A stretch of DNA of 64,000 nucleotides from assembly GCA_902651635.1 (NCBI GenBank), contig CACRSC010000041.1:85999-149998 (forward strand), in the 5' to 3' direction. The stretch comes from Mastigamoeba balamuthi (lineage: Eukaryota; Evosea; Mastigamoebida; Mastigamoebidae). The notes below the pieces were generated by a model. It worked only from the letters and a program-made list of their open reading frames with translations. It did no database searches and was not told where the DNA came from. Position numbers and translations under genes: made by a program. Numbering within the stretch: position 1 is the stretch's first letter; each line of letters opens with the position of its first letter. This document shows positions 56,744 to 64,000 of this stretch, piece after piece.

Positions 56744-56962
56744 ACTCCCCCACCGCCTGTTCGCAAAGGCCAAGAGCGCTGCAATTGGATGATTCGGCGC
56801 GCTTGTCGCCCTCGGTGATAGAGTGAACCCCCAGTCCCCTACGCACCCCCTCCTCCAAGACGACCGCCCCGAAACAACCGGATCCCTTGGTCCATGCTGT
56901 TCGCCCTTGTTATTGTTGTATTTGGCGCCTGTGTGGTGTCCCGCCCACGGTTTCTTCTCTCT

Positions 56963-57322
56963 CTAGGTCTGCTTGTGGTTGGCGTTGATCACCGGGCCCA
57001 GCACGAGGGCGAACGCAGCGCACTGCTGCTGCTCCTTGATGACGCGGGCCACCGCGTCCGAGGTCTTGTAGCTGCTGAAGAAAGTGGAGACGACCGCCAG
57101 GTACTTCTCCATCTGTCGCAGGAGAACGCCGGCGGTCTCGACGGCCTGCTCGGTGTTCTGCGCCAGGTTGGCGCGGATGAGCTCCTCCATGTGGTCGTTG
57201 TAGTCGAGGAGCTCCTGCACGCACCTCGAGGCCCCGGCGATGTCGTTCGCGGGCAGAGACACGCAGGGCATCGGCCTGGACGGCACGAAGACGGTGGCGG
57301 GTGCCGGACGCCGCTGCGCCAT
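56963..57322 (-). CDS. Uncharacterised 119-residue helical protein
   Basis: Single exon from ATG 57322. I do not recognise it. After a proline-rich start (RRPAPATVFVPSRPMPCVSL) it is almost entirely helical (QELLDYNDHMEELIRANLAQ, ETAGVLLRQMEKYLAVVSTF, DAVARVIKEQQQ), like small subunits of multi-protein complexes (Mediator or BLOC-type). The ATG is 52 bases from an AAGATATTC promoter-like motif. Codon bias matches neighbouring genes, which supports it being real. Confidence 0.65.
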   Translation of the reverse strand: MAQRRPAPATVFVPSRPMPCVSLPANDIAGASRCVQELLDYNDHMEELIRANLAQNTEQAVETAGVLLRQMEKYLAVVSTFFSSYKTSDAVARVIKEQQQCAAFALVLGPVINANHKQT

Positions 57323-57466
57323 TTGTGAATGATTCTAGCGGCGCGAATCTTCCGGCAAAGAATCAGAGACATGAAGATATTCGGAAGTGTACGAGAGTCA
57401 CTTGCCCACAGGAACAAACCTGTGTTGTTGCGTAAAATTGACTCACAGGGGGGAACAATGCCCTGT

Positions 57467-57870
57467 TCAGTGAATTGCCTGACAATCCCGAAGCGCGCAC
57501 TGGTAGGACGAGCCGATCAGCGCGTAGAGCTCGTCGGGGTGGAAGCCCGGCACCCACGTCTGCCCTTTGGTCTGGTGCCATACCTCAGCCTTCTTGTGGT
57601 GCTCGGGGCACAGCGAGATGCCGTTGCTCAGGGAGTACCCGTCGTTTGGCCTTGGGGGGACCGCACACAGGTCAGCAACGCCAGGCACGGGCGAGGACGA
57701 GACCCGCACATCTCGTGGCGGTCGGTGATGTGGTGCGCGTCGAGCTGGACCGAGGAGGACGCGGGCAGGCCGCACACGCGGCACTTGTTGCCGTCCCTCG
57801 CGAACACACCCTCGCGGAATTCTGTCCTGAGGCCGCTGAGGTATCTTTTGGACATGCGAACAGCTGTCAC
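57467..57870 (-). CDS. HNH endonuclease domain protein
   Basis: Exons 57870-57710 and 57650-57467 encode 114 residues (99 or so if the ATG of MSKRYLSGL at 57855 is used). It is a free-standing HNH nuclease fold: LRTEFREGVFARDGNKCRVCG, LDAHHITDR, then NGISLCPEHHKKAE. These supply the CxxC zinc pair, the catalytic His and Asn, and the C-x2-H of the beta-beta-alpha metal site. HNH enzymes cut DNA in restriction, mobile introns and repair. The small size and bacterial look suggest acquisition by gene transfer, but the spliceosomal intron (GTGCGG donor, CCCAAG acceptor) and GC-rich codons show it is settled in this nucleus. Substrate unknown. Confidence 0.75.
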
Positions 57871-58076
57871 TTGCTATGCGTGAAGGCCCAAAAGCTGATA
57901 CTGACCGGCCTGATTTATGATTACATATCAGTCATATCTAGATATTCGCACTCGGGTCGATTCGTGGGCGGCGGATCCGCGTGCGTTATTTTTGTCAACT
58001 AAAAGCGTCGCACGGGACTCAAACCGTCGTCAAAACTCGCTGGGCGAGGAAGCCAGGGCAGGCAGTGCACGCAACA

Positions 58077-59466
58077 ATGAGCTCGCAGTCGAGCAGCGCC
58101 AACGAGGAGGTGGACAAGAACGTGTCGAAGAAATACGAGATCCAGCAGAGGCTGGGCAAGGGAGCGTACGGGATAGTCTGGAAGGCCGTGGACGTCCAGA
58201 CGACCGAGACGGTCGCCGTCAAGAAGATCTTCGACGCGTTTCAGAACGCGACCGACGCGCAGCGGACGTTCCGCGAGATCATGTTCCTGCAGGAGCTCGG
58301 CGACCACGAGAACATCATCAAGCTGCTCAACGTGCACAAGGCCGAGAACAACAAGGACATCTACCTTGTGTTCGAGTACCTCGACACGGACCTGCACGCG
58401 GTCATCCGCGCGGGCATCCTCGAGGACATCCACAAGCAGTTCACCGTCTACCAGCTCCTCAAGGCGCTCAAGTGGATGCATTCCGCCGCGGTCATCCATC
58501 GGTAAAAAGAACACCTCCCGCAATGCTGTTTCTCCACACACCGACGCAATCTAAATTACGGGCGCCCCCTGCGGTCCCGTCGCCCCCCACGCGCAGCGAC
58601 ATCAAGCCCAGCAACCTGCTGCTCAACAGCGAGTGCCTCGTCAAGGTCGCGGACTTTGGGCTGGCGCGCTCGATGGACAAGGACAGCATCTACACCGACT
58701 ACGTCGCCACGAGGTGGTACAGAGCCCCCGAGATCCTCCTCGGCTCCCAGCGCTACACCACCGGCGTCGACATGTGGTCTCTCGGGTCCGGCCACCCCCG
58801 CCCCTCCTCCGCGCCTCTTTTTGCCGTCGATTTGTGCTCTTTTGCGCGCTGTATCCCAACCAATGTGCCAGCAAACTAAATTTGGACGCCCCGCGGGACC
58901 GCGCCGACAAACCCGCAGGTGCATACTGGGCGAGCTGCTCGGCGGCAAGCCCATGTTCCCGGGGAACTCGACCATGAACCAGCTCGACCGCATCCTCGAG
59001 GTGACGGGAATGCCGACCCCCGAGGAGCTCGAAGCGATTCAGAGCCCGTTCGCCGGCACGTTTCGAGAATTCCCATTTTCCCGATTCCAATCTGCCGGCT
59101 GGGGGCTCTGACGCCTTGCCCTGCACTCCACGCGCAGCGACGATGCTGGAGACCCTGCCGCCCGTGCACAAGAAGAACCTGCGAGACATGTACCCTGCGG
59201 CCTCTGCCGAGGCGATCGACCTGCTCGAGAAGCTGCTGCAGTTTGACCCCAACAAGCGGCCCACGGCCGAGCAGGCGCTCGAGCACCCGTACGTTGCGAC
59301 GTTTCACAACCCGGCGGACGAGCCGGCGTGCCCGCACAAGGCCGTGATACCCATCGACGACAACCACAAGTACTCGATCGAGGAGTACCGTGGGAAGCTC
59401 TACCAGGAGATCCTCAAGCGCAAGAAGGAGCGCAGCGGTGCCCGCAAGGCCGGCAAGACCAAGTAG
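58077..59466 (+). CDS. MAPK15: ERK7/8-type MAP kinase (MAPK15)
   Basis: Four exons (58077-58501, 58597-58785, 58919-59055, 59138-59466) encode 359 residues. [50 protein letters not shown] (given in part), [18 protein letters not shown], activation loop [13 protein letters not shown] and [18 protein letters not shown] mark the ERK7/8 branch; animals have TEY, this copy TDY. The long regulatory tail of animal MAPK15 is missing: the protein ends about 50 residues after the kinase fold. ERK7/8 kinases act at basal bodies and cilia. The third join restores SPFAATMLE only with a GC donor (GCACGT at 59056). Confidence 0.93.
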
Positions 59467-59929
59467 GAGGGTCGCAGGAGAGCGGGCACCGGCCCCTGTC
59501 CTGACAAAACACCACTGCTTCTTGCTTGCTGAGTTAGGGGTGAAATACACCCCCGCAGACACACACTGCAAATCCCCCCCTTCACAATAGGAATTGCCAC
59601 TGCCACTCAAACCCAGGGGTCTCGGAGCCGCGGGTTTTTATCGGTCCGGAGATACATTGCAACAGCCCAATGCCCGTATGGCCATTTAGGGCTCCCAAGA
59701 TATTCATCCCAGCGACAGATCTGCGTTGTTTTCCCCCGCCGGAAAGCGGACACACTCGCTGGGAATCTCGAATTCTTGGAGATACCCGGCCCGTATCACG
59801 TGACCACCGAAACAAGAAGGCACACTCCGCTTCTTCCCCCTAATTGCTGTACCGGCGTGATCGCACGGTCCCATCCGGACGCTCTCGGCACCAGCGCCTT
59901 CGCCCTACACCTCCCCCCCCCGCGGCACC
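59467..59929. promoter_or_regulatory. Promoter region of the PPM-like phosphatase gene
   Basis: 463 bases. CAAGATATTC at 59697, GGAGATAC at 59776 and TCACGTGA at 59798 (a CACGTG site). No gene seen. Confidence 0.4.
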
Positions 59930-62923
59930 ATGTCTGTGGCGGACGACCCCAAGAAGAAAAGGCACCGCCACCCCCTTCCTCGCCCGCGTCCCCGCCATCC
60001 CAAGCCCTCGAGCTCATATATCCGCGCAAACCCGACGCGGACCCGCTGGACCCGGCGCACCGGTCCCCCCGCCCGCCCGCTCGCCAACACAGGGACTACA
60101 GAAAATGTGCGGATGTCGCACCGCGCCGACAATCGCGCCCCTCCCCTCGCCTCACACAGCCGCGCGCAGCCAAAAAGAACCCCGCCACCAACCTCTTCAC
60201 GTCGCGCGCGGACGTCTCGGACAAGAGCATACCCAGGCACGCAAGGTCTCGCCCCGCCCTCCTTGCCCGGTGGTGCAGCGCGCGCAACAGGGGGTGAACA
60301 TCACTTTCTGTGCGCTCCTCTTTTTGGCGGTGGCGGGAGAGGGGTGGTGGGGGTGTTGTGGGAGTGGGAGTGGGAGTGGAGTGGTGGTCCGCACGTGGAA
60401 GTGACACAGGGAGCGCGGCAGCGTGCAGCTCGCGGAGCCCGAGGGCCCGTGCACGTTCAGCTACGTCGCGCCGTGGGACGGGGCGCTCGACGAGGAGCGC
60501 TGCCTCTACTTTGGCGACGTTGTCGCGTCCTACGCCGCCAGCACGTATCCCGTCCAGAACGCACGTCGCACTGCTTCCCCCCAACCCCCCTCTCTCTCTC
60601 GCCCTCTCCTCCTCTCGGCGTCTGCCGGCCCACGCGGGCTGCAGTGGAGCACGTCGCGCAGCCCCCAACTCACACTGCCCCTTTTCGCTGTTTTTCTCCC
60701 GCGCGCTCAGGGAAAACGCCTGGGAGACCCCATCTGCGACTGCTGCGGCCTGAGCATGTTCAAGAACAGGACCGTGGCCTGCATTGCCGACGGGTGTGCG
60801 TCCGAGGGAGGGAGCCACGCTCACGCACTCCTTTTATTTTTCGGAGAGGGGTTTTGTTTGGTTGCAGTGCCAGTGAGGTGCACTCCCTACATTACTGCAT
60901 TTTCGTGGTCCTGCATGTTTCTTGAGGTCCAGTTCCCAACAGGCGTCGCGCACACCGTCAACGCCAACGCCAACGGCAAACCGGGGGGCAACGCAGGCAA
61001 CTGGGGGGCGCCGGCCCGCGACGCCGCGCGCATGTCGGTCGAGCGGTTCCTCGAGTACGTCGGCTGCAACGTGCGCGCAGCCCGCGACACGCGCGACCTG
61101 GCGAAGCTGCTCCTCAACGGCCTCGCGATGGCCCACTACCGCGTGCGCTGCCTCCACCATCTCCTCTCTATCTCTGCCTTTGCCTCTGCCTCCTGTCCCT
61201 GTCTCTTGTCTCTGTGTCTCTCTCTACCTCTGCCTCAACCTCTTGTCTCTCTCTGTTTCTGTTTCTGTTTGTGTCTCGGAGCTCAGTCAGCAACGCTCCT
61301 CCCGCTCCCCGCAGATCGCCGAGGACAGTAGCGTCGACGCGCCGTGCGCGTACACCAAGGGGACGACGACGCTGCTGGGGGGCGCGTTTGCGGAGGTGCG
61401 CGGCGGGGGGCGGTTCGCGTACGTGGTGTGCACGATCGGCGACTGCAAGGCCTACCGCGTGAGCTGCAAGACGCGCGACGTGCAGGAGCTCTCGCCAGGG
61501 TGCCGCGCGGCCAGCGAGGACGCGACCGACTGCGGCGGGCGCATCGGGGCGGGCGCGCCCGACCTGCGGAACCTGGCGCTGTTCCACGGGCACTGCGACG
61601 AGGGCGACATGGTGCTGCTCGTCACAGACGGCGTGCACGACAACTTCGACCCGCAGATGCTCGGCAAGACGCCGCGCGAGGCAGCCGTCAGCGTCGGCTA
61701 CACGAGCGCGGCCCCGACGTGGCCCGAGGTCGACAGCCTCTCGCGCGAGCGCATCAAGCGCGAGCACGCGCAGATGATGCTCAAGCGCGTCCTGCAGGGC
61801 GCCGCCACCCCGCGCGCGGTATGCCAGGCCGTGCACGCGTACTGCAGGCAGACGACGCGCGCGGGGCGCGAGTGGATGGAGCTGCACACCAACAGCAGGA
61901 TCCCCGCAGACTACGAGCGCTACCCGGGCAAGATGGACCACTGCACGTCGCTCTGCTTCGTCGTCGGCAGGAACGAGCTGTCGGCGACGTCGGAGCGCGA
62001 GCTGCCCGGCAGGTTCAGCGCCAAGCTCGAGGTGCTCGTAGCCGACAACGGCGACCCGGGGGCGCAGCAGCCCCGCGCCAGGAGCTCGAGCTGGTCCACG
62101 CCGCGGCAGAGGGCCACGATGCCCTCGCCGGCCTCGGTCTGCTCGGACATCCCGCCGCCCGTGGCCGTGTCTTCTGCCAAGGAGCTGCGGGTGAGCCCCC
62201 TCCTCGGGGAGCAGCAGTCGCAGAGACGCGTTTCTGACAGCGCTTCTGTGCCGCAGCCGCAGAGAAAGACGTCGGACTCGGGGCTGAGGGCCACGATCAA
62301 CAGGCTGAGGCCGAGGATACTGGGCGCGCACGACAGAGACGAGTTCAACGTGAGGATGGAGGTACAGGGCACCGCAGCCGCACCCGGCCGTCCGCTCACT
62401 CGGGGGGGCGCTCGCACAGGATAAGAGACTCGGCAGGCCGCTGTCTCTGTCCTCCGCGGACTCGGCAAACTCCTCGGCGCCGCCGTCACCGATGCACCTG
62501 CAGCTACCGCCAGGGGTACGACAGGACGCATGCGGTGGTCTCAACGCGCGCTTTCAGGTGCTGGACATAGGGGACCTGTCCGACACGGAGCGCTCCGTCT
62601 CGGACGTCACAGTGAGCCCGAGGTACACAGCGGACGACCTCACGCTCGACGTGCCTGTCGCCAGGCGCACGGTGCCAGTGTCCGCCGCGCTCGCAGCGTC
62701 CCCAGCTGACCCCGGCGAGTGGACGCTGGCCGGCCAGGAGGCGTCTGCGGCCCCGGCTCAGGCGCAGGCGCAGGCGGCCGACGGGGCTGCGGGCCCCCCG
62801 GCCATCACGGTGGTATGCCCACCGCAGGCAGCGGACGGGAGCTCGCACAGGCCGCACAGGGTCCTTCGCAGGACAGACAAGAGACACAGGCGCTCCCTTT
62901 CCGCTGAACTGCAGAGGAAGTAA
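59930..62923 (+). CDS. PPM/PP2C-like phosphatase domain protein
   Basis: A seven-exon model (59930-59961, 60102-60236, 60422-60560, 60711-60795, 60943-61142, 61315-62361, 62420-62923) stays in frame for 713 residues. Core blocks: YPVQNGKRLGDPICDCCG, TVACIADGC (metal Asp), NWGAPARDAARM, GAFAEVRGGGRFAYVVCTIGD, DMVLLVTDGVHDNFDP (metal Asp) and HCTSLCFVV. This is the PPM-type phosphatase-like group seen in amoebae, with a long Ser/Pro-rich C-terminal tail and basic end. Either an active Ser/Thr phosphatase or a pseudophosphatase. The first two introns and the one at 60561 appear to start GC (GCACCG, GCACGC, GCACGT); the second could instead use GTCTCG three codons later. A 42-base open segment at 62518-62559 may be a further intron. 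Confidence 0.75.
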
Positions 62924-62958
62924 GCGAACCACGAAGAGTCAATTGTTTGTACTGGTCA

Positions 62959-62964
62959 AATAAA
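62959..62964 (+). promoter_or_regulatory. AATAAA polyadenylation signal of the PPM-like gene
   Basis: AATAAA 35 bases after the stop at 62923, immediately before the esterase pseudogene. Confidence 0.5.
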
Positions 62965-62973
62965 AACGAGAGA

Positions 62974-63525
62974 ATGCAAAGCACACACGCGGAGCTGCTG
63001 CCCCTGTGCACGTCGCCGACCACCGCGCTGCCCTACGGGCTCAAGTGGGCGCTGCTCAAGCCGGGCGAGGCCGTGCACTGCTGCGGCCGCTGGTCCTCTT
63101 CCTGCATGGGGAGGGCCACTACGGCAACGACCCGCGGGCCGGGCCTGGACGAATCGACGCCGCCCCGCATGGCGCTGGAGGGGTCTGAGCTGGTACCTTG
63201 CGTCCCAGTCAGCAGTGGTGTCGGTGACTGTCTGCTGCGGCAATATATCTGGCCTGCAGGCCGGCTGCGTGACTTGCCTGCAAGCCTGTCTGGGTCACGC
63301 ACGGGACCAACAATGCGTGGGTGAGCGTGTCGGCCTCTGACCGTGCCGTGGAGTTCCTCAGGGCCCAGGGCAACACGAGGGTGGTCTACATGAGGATCTC
63401 TCACTGTCCCTCCCCCCCGTGGCTCCCTCGGCCGCGTACCTCTGTTCAAGGGCCACGACTGCTGGACGGCCACGTTTTTGAGCTTCAAATACTGGCAGTG
63501 GCTCCGAAGCCAGTGTCTCGAGTAA
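62974..63525 (+). pseudogene. Decayed alpha/beta-hydrolase (depolymerase/carboxylesterase-like)
   Basis: Two ends of one enzyme family remain. The start reads LPYGLKWALLKPGEAV and, after a one-base frame change near 63085, RPLVLFLHGEGHYGNDP (oxyanion turn of the PHB-depolymerase/feruloyl-esterase-like group). The end reads THGTNNAWVSVSASDRAVEFLRAQGNTRVVYMR and then GHDCWTATFLSFKYWQWL (in parts), holding the acid and His regions. The middle, including the Ser nucleophile elbow, is missing, and frames change more than once. No intron set I tried restores it. A recent relic copy is likely, because the codon bias is still host-like. Confidence 0.65.
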
Positions 63526-63605
63526 CCAACGTGCGCGCACAGCGAGCCACGAGTGATCAACATGGATTCAAGCTGTTTCTAGGGATTGGGGGGAGCGAAT
63601 TCAGT

Positions 63606-64000
63606 TCAATTGCTCTTGGTGATAGCGACAACAGTGGAGTTGGCGCCAAGCTCGACGCTCCAGCCGCCCAGGAGCCTCGTTGCAGGGGCGCCGACTGTGA
63701 AAGCCTCGGAGTCGATCGTGGCCCCATCTCCCATGCGGATCAGTGCAGAAGTCAGCACGCCCTGCTGCCTCGGCGCGAGGGTCAGCTGCGCGACAGCTGG
63801 CAGCGACGCGGAGACAGGATAGCAGAGCATCTCGATCTCCCCGGCCTCCAGAGTGACCCACATGCGCAGATGAGAGACGAACACGCGCTGGTGGAACGCG
63901 TCCTTGGGCACGACACACTCGGAGCCGGCAGACGGCGCGGCAACAAACTCGCAGCCAAAGCAGAGGCGGCCCGTCGCGGTCAGAGGGGCAACGGAGTTGA
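63606..64000 (-). CDS. Uncharacterised beta-rich protein (5' partial, runs off the window)
   Basis: One open frame from the window edge to a stop at 63606, at least 130 residues (NSVAPLTATGRLCFGCEF ... VFVSHLRMWVTLEAGEIEM ... VAITKSN). Alternating hydrophobic residues suggest a beta-sandwich. I do not recognise the family. Codon use matches neighbouring genes. The 80-base spacer separates it from the esterase relic, to which it is convergent. Confidence 0.6.
   Translation of the reverse strand, partial: NSVAPLTATGRLCFGCEFVAAPSAGSECVVPKDAFHQRVFVSHLRMWVTLEAGEIEMLCYPVSASLPAVAQLTLAPRQQGVLTSALIRMGDGATIDSEAFTVGAPATRLLGGWSVELGANSTVVAITKSN

Noticed and set aside
1-64000. CRISPR arrays, rRNA genes, retroviral or LTR elements, prokaryotic operons
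   Set aside because: No spaced direct repeats, no rRNA core sequences, no reverse transcriptase or long terminal repeats were seen, and all genes are eukaryotic with spliceosomal introns.

Overview
The window is nuclear DNA of a GC-rich, intron-rich protist. It carries about thirty protein genes on both strands, packed tail-to-head or head-to-head with gaps of mostly 50 to 480 bases. Codon third positions are almost always G or C, and genes have one to eight exons. The gene set is purely eukaryotic: Integrator, Mediator, eIF3, eIF5, EARP/syndetin, ARL8, prenyltransferase, adenylyl cyclase, MAPK15, calpain, U1 snRNA and a class II tRNA. Epsilon-tubulin together with MAPK15 argues for a lineage with basal bodies. 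The mix (membrane cyclase, PPM-like phosphatase, giant ankyrin-calpain, DUF3638 protein) would suit an amoeboflagellate such as an amoebozoan or archamoeba, but the sequence alone does not settle this.

Layout. 1-4.6 kb: 3' end of a huge DUF3638/DUF3645 ATPase with ubiquitin-type zinc fingers. 4.9-6.3 kb: an unrecognised two-exon gene and a small F-box gene. 7.1-9.0 kb: epsilon-tubulin. 9.4-12.9 kb: plasma-membrane-type Ca2+ ATPase behind a clear TATA box. 12.9-15.8 kb: an AT-rich island with decayed repeats, nested palindromes and a piggyBac transposase remnant. 15.8-24.7 kb: INTS6, a zinc-finger/alpha-beta hydrolase, ARL8, RPL14, geranylgeranyltransferase I beta and a MED30-like gene. 24.8-30.5 kb: an FHA-PBZ protein, a membrane-anchored MOCOS-type aminotransferase, a U1 snRNA gene and eIF3f. 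30.8-38.2 kb: a polytopic membrane protein, a coiled-coil protein, a transmembrane adenylyl cyclase and eIF5. 38.5-41.3 kb: tRNA-Leu(GAG), a dispersed repeat and a choline-transporter-like protein. 41.7-49.1 kb: a 2,441-residue SKICH-ankyrin-calpain protein. 49.3-57.9 kb: an RGG protein, PRA1, a PHO80-like cyclin, VPS50, RPS10, a small unknown and an HNH nuclease. 58-64 kb: MAPK15, a PPM-like phosphatase, a broken esterase and a partial unknown.

How it fits together. Most genes are housekeeping: transcription (INTS6, MED30-like), translation (eIF3f, eIF5, RPL14, RPS10), vesicle traffic (ARL8, VPS50, PRA1, GGTase-I) and signalling (cyclase, MAPK15, cyclin, Ca2+ pump, calpain). The most unusual trait is splicing. 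Of about 70 introns placed by joining conserved protein blocks, about a third start GTGCG and seven or eight appear to start GC (mostly GCACG). Yet the U1 gene in the same window has the canonical 5' end.
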